Assembly: GCA_045604805.1 (NCBI GenBank)
Contig: JAZUOT010000019.1
Span: forward strand, 1 to 48,232
DNA from: JAZUOT01 sp045604805
GTDB taxonomy: Bacteria > Bacillota > Clostridia > Oscillospirales > Acutalibacteraceae
Direction of reading: 5' to 3'
Length of the DNA: 48,232 bases
Part shown: piece after piece, positions 1-8,542 of the stretch
Layout: each line of letters begins with the position of its first letter
Numbering within the stretch: the stretch's first letter is position 1
Notes under the pieces: model-generated
Databases searched by the model: none
Seen by the model: only the letters and a program-made list of their open reading frames with translations
Told to the model about the DNA's origin: nothing
Position numbers and translations under genes: made by a program

Positions 1-200
1 CAAATGTTCAGCAATATGGATTTAATTATACTGATGCGCAACTTTGGAAATTTAAAAGCGTCGGCAGCGGCTATTACGAAATAATATCTAAAATAGGCGG
101 AAAGCGTTTAGATGTATCAGGTGGAAGTACGGCAAATGGTACCAATATACACATATACTCTAAGAATTCTACCTCTGCTCAGAAGTTTAAATTTGTGTGA
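1..200 (+). CDS. 3' end of a ricin-type lectin-domain protein (partial)
   Basis: Only the last 65 or so codons are in the window; the gene begins before base 1 and ends at TGA 198-200. The residues are a ricin B-type beta-trefoil unit with GGKRLDVSGGSTANG followed by an AQKFKFV-like end, matching the last lectin repeat of the papain-like protease just downstream. Bases 1-140 are identical to 3087-3226 and then diverge, so the two tails were copied or converted recently. Such modules normally bind carbohydrate on exported proteins. The catalytic part, if any, is not visible. It could be a neighbouring protease paralogue or another secreted enzyme. Confidence 0.8.
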   Translation, partial: NVQQYGFNYTDAQLWKFKSVGSGYYEIISKIGGKRLDVSGGSTANGTNIHIYSKNSTSAQKFKFV

Positions 201-266
201 AGTGAGAGATTAGAATAGTCTTGAATTTTGTCGAAAACAAACCCACAACATTAATACTAAATTTAT

Positions 267-295
267 TTGATAGAATATAACACTTATGCTAAAAT
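267..295 (+). promoter_or_regulatory. Likely sigma-A promoter of the papain-like protease gene
   Basis: TTGATA (267-272) and TAAAAT (290-295) are separated by 17 nt. A TG one base before the -10 gives an extended -10. Transcription would start about 20 nt before the start codon, leaving room for the GGAAAGGG ribosome site. Confidence 0.65.
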
Positions 296-322
296 TGTGA
301 CATATTTTGTGGAAAGGGTGAA

Positions 323-3286
323 ATGATTGTGAAAAGAAAAATAAATCTGAAAAGTTATATTTTTTTATTTACTTTATTGACGGTTTTTGTTGGAACTTTT
401 GTTTTTGTGGGTGTTACAACTAAAGTTGAGGCTAAGAAAAGCGATATAGATCCAGATGTGAAAATTGAATCTCTACAGACTGCTAAAGATGTTAATTATA
501 AGCCACAGACAGAAGATGGTAAGGGCCTGGGCTATAATCCAGCTGGCATGATAGAAGTAGAAAGGGCAGAAGGCCAAGAAGAAAATTTGAAAAGAAAATT
601 GTCTTTGCCTGAAAGTTACGACTTAAGAGATGTGAATGGCCAAAACTATGTCACATCAGTCAAAAATCAAGGAAATTATGGTACTTGTTGGGCTTTTGCA
701 GTACTAGCGTCGGCAGAGTCCAATTTAATGAGAGAAGGCATAGCTACAAATCCAGATTTGTCAGAGTGGCACCTAGCTTATTTTAACTATTATCAAGATG
801 ATAATTTTGGAGATCCACTAAGCAACAGGATGGTAGCTTCCAATTATTACCGTGGTACATATGGTGATGGTAACAAGTTGAAATTGGACTATAATTATTT
901 GAACTCCGGCGGAAATCAGCAGTTTGCTACATATACTTTGGCTAACTGGAAAGGTATGGCCAACGAGAGTGATTTTGAGTATTCGAATATTGAAGGTGCT
1001 AGTTCCACAATAGATAAGAGCAAAGCTTATACAAGCAACTATCATCTCGATGATTCCATATGGGTAAGTATGGAAGATATAGACACTGTCAAAGAAAATA
1101 TTATGAAGCATGGTGCAGCTTCTGTAAACCATTATCATGCTATAACTACGCCTGAAATGGAAAGATATTATAATGTAACGAATCAAGCATACTATTGTGA
1201 TGGTGCTAACTATGCAAATCATGCAGTTACTGTAGTCGGCTGGGATGATAATTTTTCAAGGAATAATTTTAATTCTGCGTGTATGCCAAATGGAAACGGT
1301 GCATGGCTGATAAAAAACTCATGGGGGACAAGTTGGGGTAACGAAGGCTATTTTTGGATATCGTATGAGGATAAGTCTTTGCTTAAAGGTGCAGCATATT
1401 TTATAACAGCTAAAGAGGCCCAAGCAGGTGAAAAAAATTATCAATATGATGGTACAATGGCTGCTAATGCGATGCTCTCTACCACAAATAAAGTGGCATA
1501 CGAGTCCAATGTTTTTTTCTCTGACAATAGTGAACAAAAATTGACTTCAATATCACTAAATTTAGGTAATGCGGATACAACCGTGGATGCGTGGATATAT
1601 ACCAATCTAGCAAATAAATCAAATCCTGAGTCTGGAACAAAAACACAGATAATAAGTAACGAAAAAATTACAAACATGGGTTACTACACTTTGGACGTTT
1701 CTGAAGAAGTGGCAATTAATCCAAACACATGGTTTTCTGTCGTGGTGAAAAAGACTCTTGCAACAGCTAATGTTACCTCATACGTTAGTTCAGTAACTGA
1801 TCAGGGATTGTTTTATACTATTTCTAAAGCCCAATTAGGTGAAAGCTACTATAAAGTCGGAGAATATGGCAACTTTCTTGCTTTAGGAAGTAACAACATA
1901 AGCTTAAAAGCTCAGACAATAACTACGAATTGTAGTATAACGGCTATTGCAGGTACTAATGGGCAAATAAGTGCCAATAAAACAATGAGCGATGGCAAAG
2001 TTTCTCTTCAAAGCGGGGAAAGTGTAAAATTTACGATGACTCCGAACAAAGGCTATGAGGTAGCGGATGTTTTAGTAGATGGCAAGTCAGTGGGCAAAAA
2101 AACCTCGTATACATTCAGTAATGTTACAGCAAACCATACGATAAAAGTAACATTTAAGTTGAAAACTTACACAGTAAGTGCGAAGACTGACGGAAACGGT
2201 TCCATAAAAGTTGGAGGTAAAGATATTACATCAACGAAAGTTCAGTATGGCAAAAATGTGACTCTCACTTTTGCTCCAAAATCAGTATTTGAATTAGATA
2301 AAGTTAAGGTTAATGGTAGCGTAGTTACTGTAAAAAACAATTCATACACATTGAGCAATGTTAAAAAGAACTATACAGTAGAAGCAAGTTTTGTTCTAAA
2401 ATCTCCAGATACATCTATAGCAAATGGCATATACAAAGTTACTTCGAAAGTAAATGGAAAATCAGTTTTGGATATAGATGGTGGCAGTACGGCAAATGGA
2501 GGGAATGCACAACTTTACGAGTCAAATACAACTTTGGCTCAAAGATATAATTTCCAGAAACTTTCCGGAGGATATTATAAAATAACAGCTCAGTGTTCTG
2601 ATAAAGTTTTGGATGTAGCTGGCGGAAGCAAATCAAATGGTGCAAATGTACAGCAGCATGCCTGGAATAATACTAATGCCCAAAAATGGAGAATAATCAA
2701 AAATAGTGATGGTTCTTACACCTTTGTTTCAAACTGCAATTCTAAATGTATAGATGTAAAGGGTGGTAGCAGCAAGAACGGTACAAATATCCAGATGTAT
2801 ACGAGTAACGGTTCGAATGCACAGAAATTCACTGTGCAGCCGGACAAAACCCCAGTTAGCTTGAATAGCAATCCGTATTATTTGCAAAGCAAACTAAAAA
2901 GTAGCAAAGTTGTGGATATTGAAGGAGGAAGGAAAAACAATGGCGCAAACGTACAGTTGTATAGCAAAAATGGCACAGCTGCCCAAAAGTTTAATATAGA
3001 GTACAGAGGTTGTGGCTACTACATAATTAAAAATAAAAATTCCGGTAAAGTTTTAGATGTAGCTGGCGGAATAAATAAAAATGGCACAAATGTTCAGCAA
3101 TATGGATTTAATTATACTGATGCGCAACTTTGGAAATTTAAAAGCGTCGGCAGCGGCTATTACGAAATAATATCTAAAATAGGCGGAAAGCGTTTAGATG
3201 TATCAGGTGGAAGTACGGCAAATGGTGCTAATATTCAAATTTATAGCAGCAATGGCACTGCTGCCCAGAGATTTAAATTTGTGTAA
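323..3286 (+). CDS. Secreted papain-like (C1A) cysteine protease with lectin-like, InlB-like and ricin-type repeats
   Basis: 987-residue exported protease. A hydrophobic signal peptide (about residues 1-37, ending VEA) is followed by a prosegment containing DGKGLGYN. The C1A domain spans about 98-365, with oxyanion Gln116, nucleophile Cys122 in GTCWAFA, His300 in NHAVTVVGWDD and Asn332 in KNSWGTSWG; all catalytic residues are present. About 375-535 resembles the lectin-like beta-sandwich that follows such clostridial proteases. Two InlB-like bacterial repeats (about 540-690) and two ricin B-type beta-trefoils (about 695-835 and 845-987) with recurrent DVxGGxxxNG motifs come next. The likely role is degradation of extracellular protein while anchored to glycans. 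An ATG at 323 follows GGAAAGGGTG; a GTG at 329 is an alternative with better spacing. A paralogue without ricin domains lies at 33679. Confidence 0.93.
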   Translation: MIVKRKINLKSYIFLFTLLTVFVGTFVFVGVTTKVEAKKSDIDPDVKIESLQTAKDVNYKPQTEDGKGLGYNPAGMIEVERAEGQEENLKRKLSLPESYDLRDVNGQNYVTSVKNQGNYGTCWAFAVLASAESNLMREGIATNPDLSEWHLAYFNYYQDDNFGDPLSNRMVASNYYRGTYGDGNKLKLDYNYLNSGGNQQFATYTLANWKGMANESDFEYSNIEGASSTIDKSKAYTSNYHLDDSIWVSMEDIDTVKENIMKHGAASVNHYHAITTPEMERYYNVTNQAYYCDGANYANHAVTVVGWDDNFSRNNFNSACMPNGNGAWLIKNSWGTSWGNEGYFWISYEDKSLLKGAAYFITAKEAQAGEKNYQYDGTMAANAMLSTTNKVAYESNVFFSDNSEQKLTSISLNLGNADTTVDAWIYTNLANKSNPESGTKTQIISNEKITNMGYYTLDVSEEVAINPNTWFSVVVKKTLATANVTSYVSSVTDQGLFYTISKAQLGESYYKVGEYGNFLALGSNNISLKAQTITTNCSITAIAGTNGQISANKTMSDGKVSLQSGESVKFTMTPNKGYEVADVLVDGKSVGKKTSYTFSNVTANHTIKVTFKLKTYTVSAKTDGNGSIKVGGKDITSTKVQYGKNVTLTFAPKSVFELDKVKVNGSVVTVKNNSYTLSNVKKNYTVEASFVLKSPDTSIANGIYKVTSKVNGKSVLDIDGGSTANGGNAQLYESNTTLAQRYNFQKLSGGYYKITAQCSDKVLDVAGGSKSNGANVQQHAWNNTNAQKWRIIKNSDGSYTFVSNCNSKCIDVKGGSSKNGTNIQMYTSNGSNAQKFTVQPDKTPVSLNSNPYYLQSKLKSSKVVDIEGGRKNNGANVQLYSKNGTAAQKFNIEYRGCGYYIIKNKNSGKVLDVAGGINKNGTNVQQYGFNYTDAQLWKFKSVGSGYYEIISKIGGKRLDVSGGSTANGANIQIYSSNGTAAQRFKFV

Positions 3287-3309
3287 AATTGTCAGTATGT
3301 GATATGATG

Positions 3310-3350
3310 AAGTGGTTAGGTCTTTTGTGGGCTCTAACCACTTTGTCTTT
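3310..3350 (+). terminator. Rho-independent terminator after the protease
   Basis: A perfect 10-bp stem (3310-3319 with 3334-3343, AAGTGGTTAG and its complement) encloses a T/G-rich loop and is followed by a T-rich run. It ends 16 nt before the next start codon, so the glycosidase needs its own promoter or read-through. Confidence 0.7.
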
Positions 3351-3365
3351 GTGAGAGGTTAAAAT

Positions 3366-4880
3366 ATGTTGAAAAAAGTATTTAAAAAGGGGATTAGTTT
3401 ATTTTTAATTTTATCCTTGAGTGTGCCTTGTGGTCTTTGTAGCTTTGCTTTTTCTAATACATTAAAGAATGAGACTTTTGCTTTGCGAAATGGTTTGAAT
3501 CGTCATAATGTGGAAACAACAGCTAGCAGTGGTGCTATAGGTCCGCAAAATATAAATGTTGCGACTATTGATACTAGAGACACAAATAACTATAGTGTAG
3601 ATTATGTTTCAGCAAATGGGAGCAAGAAGAAAACTTCTACTCTAACATCAAATTTCGCTAAAAATAACGGCAAGGATCTTACTCCGCTTGTATCTGTAAA
3701 CGGAACAATGTGGACTATGTGTAGGGATAATGTGTGGAATCCCTCTGATTTATTAAGAGATGGCAGCAAACATATACAGGTACCACGGGGATTTACAGCA
3801 CAAAATGGTGAGATACTTTACACAAGAGAGCGGGAAAACGAATACACAAATCCTAATGGCACCTATGATGACATACCATCTTATTGTATAAATAAGGATG
3901 GTACAGCATATATAACAAGGCCAGAAGTGAAGTTTTCTATAAAATCTGAAGGCAAAACTATAACTACAGATAATCTTAATAGATTACCTGGAAAAAATAT
4001 GCTTGTTATGTATTCTGATAATGGTATGGCAAATAACTACTGCAAAGATGATAGCTATGAGGTTCTCATAAAGTGTAATGATACGAATTATAAAGTAACT
4101 CCTGGTGGAAAAATAGAAGGCAAAATTGTAAGTATACATGCTCAGAATTCTGGGAATAAATATCCAGTCACAAATAAAAAAGGTTACATAGTGCTCTGTG
4201 CAAGAGGGGACAAGATAAATTCTTTGAAAATGCTACAAAAAAACAAATCTGTTACTATAACAAATACGATATCTGTAGTTGGAAATTCTTACAGTGGAGG
4301 GACGATCCATCACGCTGATTTAGCAACAAAAGGAATAAAAACTGCAATTCCAGGCGAAAATAGCATATATTTTTCTGGAGTAAATAGTTCTCTTAAATTA
4401 AATCAAAATAATGCATTGCCTAATGGTAAGGTTACTACGAAGAAAAATGAAACTGGGGATTTAGTTAGTTCTATCGGTGGAAAATTAGGAGTGGGTGGCT
4501 TTGTTGCAAAGACAGTTTTAGGAGTTACTCAAGATGGAAAAACAGTTGTATTAACTCTTGATAAAACTAAAAATAAAAAATGGAGAGGAGTTACGGTTCA
4601 GCGGGATGATGAGTTTAATGCTTTAGCCGAGGAATATAACTTAAAAGAGTGTTTGAGCCTGGATGGTGGAGGTTCTACCACTATGGTTGCTATAAATCAG
4701 ACCAATAATGGCTATAGTGTGGTTAACTGTGTGAGTGACGGTATAAACGAAGAAGATTACAAATCAACCGGGGTAGAAAGACCTGTCATAGATTGTTTTA
4801 CTATTTCTTTGAAAGATCAGGGCCACAAAGAAAATTTGAGAGGGGACTATTTGATTGCTAGCAGACTCGATGCAAAATAG
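3366..4880 (+). CDS. Secreted phosphodiester glycosidase family protein (NAGPA/PF09992-type)
   Basis: 504 residues with a signal peptide (about 1-29: MLKKVFKKG, then a hydrophobic run). The C-terminal half carries the phosphodiester glycosidase signature: a G-V-x-x-DG-K-T-V-V-L-T-L strand region, then LSLDGGGSTTM with DGGGST at 433-438, then VERPV near the end. The family includes the eukaryotic N-acetylglucosamine-1-phosphodiester alpha-N-acetylglucosaminidase, and many bacterial members are extracellular glycan enzymes. The actual substrate cannot be read here. The ribosome site GAGAGG lies just before ATG 3366. The in-frame sequence directly after the TAG stop still encodes a ricin-lectin motif, so the protein probably once had a carbohydrate-binding tail that was cut off by this stop. 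The domain itself looks intact and may still be functional. Confidence 0.85.
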   Translation: MLKKVFKKGISLFLILSLSVPCGLCSFAFSNTLKNETFALRNGLNRHNVETTASSGAIGPQNINVATIDTRDTNNYSVDYVSANGSKKKTSTLTSNFAKNNGKDLTPLVSVNGTMWTMCRDNVWNPSDLLRDGSKHIQVPRGFTAQNGEILYTRERENEYTNPNGTYDDIPSYCINKDGTAYITRPEVKFSIKSEGKTITTDNLNRLPGKNMLVMYSDNGMANNYCKDDSYEVLIKCNDTNYKVTPGGKIEGKIVSIHAQNSGNKYPVTNKKGYIVLCARGDKINSLKMLQKNKSVTITNTISVVGNSYSGGTIHHADLATKGIKTAIPGENSIYFSGVNSSLKLNQNNALPNGKVTTKKNETGDLVSSIGGKLGVGGFVAKTVLGVTQDGKTVVLTLDKTKNKKWRGVTVQRDDEFNALAEEYNLKECLSLDGGGSTTMVAINQTNNGYSVVNCVSDGINEEDYKSTGVERPVIDCFTISLKDQGHKENLRGDYLIASRLDAK

Positions 4881-5069
4881 GGTTGTGTAGATATAGCCGG
4901 TGGCAGCAGAAACGATAAAGGCAAATTGTCAAATATATGAAGATAACTCTACTAATGCTCAGGTTTTTACGATAAGTAAAAATATTATACTCTAAAGAAT
5001 AAAAATTCCGATAAAGTACTCGAAGTAACCGGAGGCAGCAAAGCGAACGGAGCGAATGTGCAACAGTGA
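4881..5069 (+). pseudogene. Decayed ricin-type lectin tail of the phosphodiester glycosidase
   Basis: Read through the glycosidase stop, the frame continues GCVDIAGGSRNDKG. A frame change then gives QIYEDNSTNAQVFTISKN, and another gives KVLEVTGGSKANGANVQQ before a stop. These are consecutive pieces of one ricin B-type trefoil repeat, interrupted by at least two frameshifts and stop codons. This is a clear remnant of a carbohydrate-binding domain. Confidence 0.8.
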
Positions 5070-5084
5070 AAGTTGAAGGGTAAT

Positions 5085-5349
5085 AATCTCGACAAGGTAA
5101 TAAATTGGGAAATATTTAGATCGTTGATAAATAAGGTATTTAATAAGCAAAGCAAAGGTAGTGGAGGACGTCCCCACTATGACTACATAATGATGTTTAA
5201 GATATTAGTATTGCAGAGAATATATAATCTGAGTGTTGTTTGAAAAGAAGCTAGAGGATGAAAATATAATCACAAAAGTCGGTACGATAATAGATGCAAC
5301 ATTTGTGGAAACACCAAACCAGCCTGGCATACAACATGTTTCGGTATAG
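5085..5349 (+). pseudogene. IS5-family transposase relic (internally deleted)
   Basis: The first part reads NLDKVINWEIFRSLINKVF, then GGRPHYDYIMMFKILVLQR and IYNLS, the N-terminal DUF772-type domain of IS5-group transposases. A stop follows, and the frame resumes with a piece ending VGTIIDATFVETPNQ, which corresponds to the region around the first DDE aspartate (the D of DAT). About 60 residues between the two blocks and the whole C-terminal part are missing, so it cannot encode an active enzyme. No terminal inverted repeats are evident. It sits just past the 3' end of the leader-bearing C69 gene. Confidence 0.8.
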
Positions 5350-5388
5350 ATTCTTGCTGCGGAATGCTTCTTGAGGGAAAAAATATGC

Positions 5389-5468
5389 AAAAAATAGCCA
5401 AAACATCAAAAAAATGAGTACTAAGAGTAACCTTTTTCTCTTTTTTGATGTTTTAGCTGTTTTTTTGT
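5389..5468. terminator. Bidirectional AT-rich terminator
   Basis: A 14-bp perfect stem pairs 5400-5413 with 5441-5454 (AAAACATCAAAAAA and its complement), flanked by further AGC/GCT pairing and T-runs on both strands. It lies 3' of the minus-strand C69 gene (stop at 5473) and also follows the plus-strand transposase relic. Confidence 0.7.
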
Positions 5469-5472
5469 TTTA

Positions 5473-7707
5473 CTAGTTTCTGGAGATGACTATTTGTTGA
5501 CTTGGCATTTTAAAATCTATTCTTTCTTCTGGACACACCCCCATATTGTGATTATATACCGTTTGTAGTTCAATATACAAACTGACAAGTCCCTGATGCA
5601 GCTCTTTTGCCATTTCCTCGGCAAGTTTTGTAACATATTCATCACCAACATCATCAGATTTTTCATATTGCTCTTTAATAGTGGGTATTTCTTTCAATAT
5701 CCTTTGTTCTGTATTTGTTAATATCTTAAGATTATGTTCTTGAACGCCATTAGCCAAATTTTCTCTATTTTTAGATATCATTTGAGATATAAGTTTACAA
5801 ATATAAGGAACACTGAATTCTTCAGGTGATCTTTCTTCGATACTCTTATTTTCAATTTCTTCTTTTTTTACTTTATATACATCAGGAACCCTTTTAATTC
5901 TGCCACTAAAAGGACAATATAGAGAAACTATTGCGTTGCTAAAATTCACCCAAAAAAATACAGCAGCATGTGATGGTAAATTTTCAAATATTATCGCCAT
6001 TGCAACAACAGACTGTCCTACATTTCCAATTGGGTAACATCCTACGTTACCTTCATGTAATAAGTAAACTCCTTCATCGTTATCTTCGCCTTTCTTCTTA
6101 CCGTAAACTGTACCTTCGTATCTAGACGCCATAAACCGCGCAAGATCTACAAGAGTTATTTTTTTGTCTGTATAAAATAAAGAAGATACGCGTTTATTAT
6201 CGGAATAATCGGAATAATCAGTTGTCGAGCCAAACATATTTTGCCCATACCATACGCGTAGATTAGAGCTGTACTGTTGTTCTCCGTGAGAATTAGGGCT
6301 AAATGCATTATCTTTATTGCCAATAGACTCGCCAAGATTAATTTCACCTTTATCGTTTGTTCTAAGCAAATTTAATTTCATAATTTGTTTAAGATTTTTA
6401 ATAAGGTTACTTGAAACTATACTTTCACTTGATTCTATTGTCTTTTCAATTTCTTCAGGAATATCGGATGAAACCGATTCCCTTGTCTTTTCAATTTCTT
6501 CAGGAATATCAGATGAAACTACACTTTCACTTAATTCTTTAATCTGTTTAATTTCTTCAGGAATATAAGATGAAACCACACTTTCACTTGATTCTTTAAT
6601 CTGTTTAATTTCTTCAGGAATATCAGATGAAATCACACTTTCACTTGATTCTTTAATCTTTTTAAGTCCTTCAGGAATATAAGATGAAGCCACACTTTCA
6701 CTTGATTCTTTTAAGTATATATTTTCAGAATCTTTGAATAAACCTATGTATCCTAACGAAGATTGATTTGCAAAAACGCCCACATCATATTTTGATAATT
6801 TCTTAACTGCGTAAGTAGTGCCTCCATAAATTTCAAATACATATCTTTCATTTTGATCTGCAATAAACACCATATTATGTTCTGCAGAACCATATCTATT
6901 CATATAGTAAGCCAACACTTTGACACCATCATATGCACTTTTTGCTTGACATGCTACTATCGCGACCATAATAGCTTCTGTTAGTCCTTTAGGTTTTAGT
7001 GGATCCAACAATTTAAATTCAGGACATACATCGATAGTTTCGGTACCATTTACCGTCACTCCGAAGACATTTGCAGCCTGTGCATGATATGGACCTCCAT
7101 CATCATTGCCTTCGCCTTTTGCATTTGGACAAGCTACAAACCTACATTGCTTATCGGGAAGTTCAAATTCACCACCAGTCATTTTATCAGTTAATATTCT
7201 GCCAAGGTTTTCATATACAACAACCTCATGCATGGTTGTTTTTTCAGTTTTCTCAACCTGATCTTCTGATCTGATGTATACCGTTGCACCATTGGCAGAA
7301 TTGCTAGAATTTAAATAAACACTGGTACAATTGGGTTGCGGTATTGTCGCTTGTTTCTCGTTTTCTGTATCTCTATCATGTTCGAGAGATACAGAGAAAT
7401 CTTCTACACTAGTACACGTCTGTTCTAACTTTTTTTTCTTTGTTAAAGGCGTATATGTTGTTGATTCATCTCCTGTTTCTATTTGAGTTGGTGTTCTTCC
7501 TCGTTTTTGTCCTCTTCCTCCTCCGACAACTTTTTGTAAATCATTTAAAGTTAAATCCTTTTTATTATTATTTTTTTTACCTGCTAGATGAAAATTTTTT
7601 ATCTCATTTATATCTATTACTATTCCGCGTTCTCTCAAAAAAATTTTCATCTCTGCTTCATCACGGCATTCTTCTATGCCATATAGTACTGTTGTTGTTT
7701 TGGTCAT
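5473..7707 (-). CDS. Double-glycine-leader peptidase C69 (dipeptidase, Ntn-hydrolase) family protein with internal repeats
   Basis: 744 residues in three parts. (1) A leader-like N-terminus (1-64) with IEECRDEAEM, GIVIDINEI and LTLNDLQKVVGGG, the Nif11-like/double-glycine arrangement. (2) A charged linker (65-125). (3) A peptidase C69 domain beginning at Cys127 in NCTSVYLNSSNSANG and followed by RSED (146-149); the Cys and the R-x-E-D motif are hallmarks of this Ntn-hydrolase family. Further matches are FGVTVNGTETI (215-225), GLTEAIMVAIVACQAKSAYD (241-260), YGSAEHN and, near the end, YPIGNVGQSVVAMA and W-V-N-F. The domain is interrupted by 19-residue repeats (333-442). There is no Sec signal peptide. 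In the family, removal of a propeptide exposes the Cys; here that propeptide would be the leader plus linker. The ATG at 7707 follows AAGGTGAA. Transposase relics flank the gene. Activity and substrate are unknown. Confidence 0.8.
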   Translation of the reverse strand: MTKTTTVLYGIEECRDEAEMKIFLRERGIVIDINEIKNFHLAGKKNNNKKDLTLNDLQKVVGGGRGQKRGRTPTQIETGDESTTYTPLTKKKKLEQTCTSVEDFSVSLEHDRDTENEKQATIPQPNCTSVYLNSSNSANGATVYIRSEDQVEKTEKTTMHEVVVYENLGRILTDKMTGGEFELPDKQCRFVACPNAKGEGNDDGGPYHAQAANVFGVTVNGTETIDVCPEFKLLDPLKPKGLTEAIMVAIVACQAKSAYDGVKVLAYYMNRYGSAEHNMVFIADQNERYVFEIYGGTTYAVKKLSKYDVGVFANQSSLGYIGLFKDSENIYLKESSESVASSYIPEGLKKIKESSESVISSDIPEEIKQIKESSESVVSSYIPEEIKQIKELSESVVSSDIPEEIEKTRESVSSDIPEEIEKTIESSESIVSSNLIKNLKQIMKLNLLRTNDKGEINLGESIGNKDNAFSPNSHGEQQYSSNLRVWYGQNMFGSTTDYSDYSDNKRVSSLFYTDKKITLVDLARFMASRYEGTVYGKKKGEDNDEGVYLLHEGNVGCYPIGNVGQSVVAMAIIFENLPSHAAVFFWVNFSNAIVSLYCPFSGRIKRVPDVYKVKKEEIENKSIEERSPEEFSVPYICKLISQMISKNRENLANGVQEHNLKILTNTEQRILKEIPTIKEQYEKSDDVGDEYVTKLAEEMAKELHQGLVSLYIELQTVYNHNMGVCPEERIDFKMPSQQIVISRN
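6382..6711 (-). repeat. 57-bp in-frame tandem repeats inside the C69 gene
   Basis: Six units encode KESSESVxSSxIPEEIKQI-like 19-mers at protein residues 333-442. Unit five has lost four residues (RESVSSDIPEEIEKT) and the last is more divergent. The nucleotide copies are still very similar, so the array is recent and probably length-variable. It inserts a Ser/Glu-rich segment, probably helical, into the C69 fold. Confidence 0.85.
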
Positions 7708-7743
7708 CTTAATTCACCTTTAAATAAAGCCTTTCAAATAAAA

Positions 7744-7773
7744 ATTATCCTTTGTAAAACATACAAAATTCAA
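7744..7773 (-). promoter_or_regulatory. Possible promoter of the leader-C69 gene
   Basis: On the minus strand TTGAAT (7773-7768) and GATAAT (7749-7744) are 18 nt apart, about 37 nt upstream of the start codon. Each box differs from consensus by one or two bases. Confidence 0.4.
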
Positions 7774-7868
7774 AAATACAAACAAAACGCATACCAAATG
7801 TAAGCTTTTGCAATATTAGTGTCAAATTGTGACAAAGTGGGGGGGGGTGGAGTGTCCTGAAAGAGTAT

Positions 7869-8280
7869 ATGCGATATAACAGGAAAGTGAGATGTAAAAA
7901 TTGCAACGCTGAAGAAATGCGGGAAAGTGCATACGCTAAAACACACAAAGGAATGGGACATAGCAAAGAAACAAAAGAAATGGCAATAAAGTTATACATG
8001 GAGGGAAATAGCAGCCGCGCAGTAGGAAGAATACTTGGAATAGGAAAAAATATGTGTTTATATTGGATACATCAACAAGCAAAACAAATAAGTGAAAAAG
8101 AAGTATCAAACGAACAGTTTTATAAATAAAAAAACATGATTTATGCGATAACTCTGGTAAGCAGAGATGATTACCATATAGTTGGATTTGACGTTGCCTT
8201 TGATAAAAGCCAAACCTATATCGTGGAAGGGGTAAATTCTGATTTAAGGCATTACATTTCCGTTTCACATCCGAACACTC
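7869..8280 (+). pseudogene. IS1-family transposase relic (internally deleted)
   Basis: The first frame (7869-8129) has a degraded CxxC zinc-finger start and then GHSKETKEMAIKLYMEGNSS and RAVGRILGIGKNMCLYWI, the helix-turn-helix part of IS1-type InsA. The second frame (8136-8280) reads VSRDDYHIVGFDVAFDKSQT and YIVEGVNSDLRHYI, joining the start of the catalytic domain to the terminal TxVEGxNxxLRHY block. The DDE core between them is deleted. The element is dead. Its 5' side borders a G9 tract and the promoter of the leader-C69 gene. Confidence 0.8.
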
Positions 8281-8287
8281 GCAAAAG

Positions 8288-8315
8288 GGCACTCCCTATT
8301 TTTTTAGGGAGTGCC
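8288..8315. terminator. Perfect hairpin after the IS1 relic
   Basis: An 11-bp perfect inverted repeat (8288-8298 with 8305-8315, GGCACTCCCTA and its complement) encloses six T. It has no downstream T-run on the plus strand, so it may be a terminator, an element end or a general hairpin. From 8316 to 8542 I see no gene. Confidence 0.45.
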
Positions 8316-8542
8316 TAAACTAAAGATAATCTAAAAAAACGAGGGAGGTAGAGTTAACATTTCAAGTCGGTAAAAAGAGACTGAAACATAGTAAACACAT
8401 AAAAAGAAAGATATCTATTGTATTAGAATACACGGAGAGATATTCCTTTCCATATTTTTGTTATAGCATTCTTTATTTAATCGTAAAAGTATTTTGTTTA
8501 GACAGGTACGAAGAAAATTATTACAAAGACAGCATCCACAAA

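Noticed and set aside
818..2645. Several minus-strand frames opposite the first papain-like protease
   Set aside because: They overlap a well-supported gene, have no ribosome sites and show antisense composition.
6382..6711. CRISPR-like array
   Set aside because: The repeats are 57-bp head-to-tail coding units with no spacers and no cas genes nearby.
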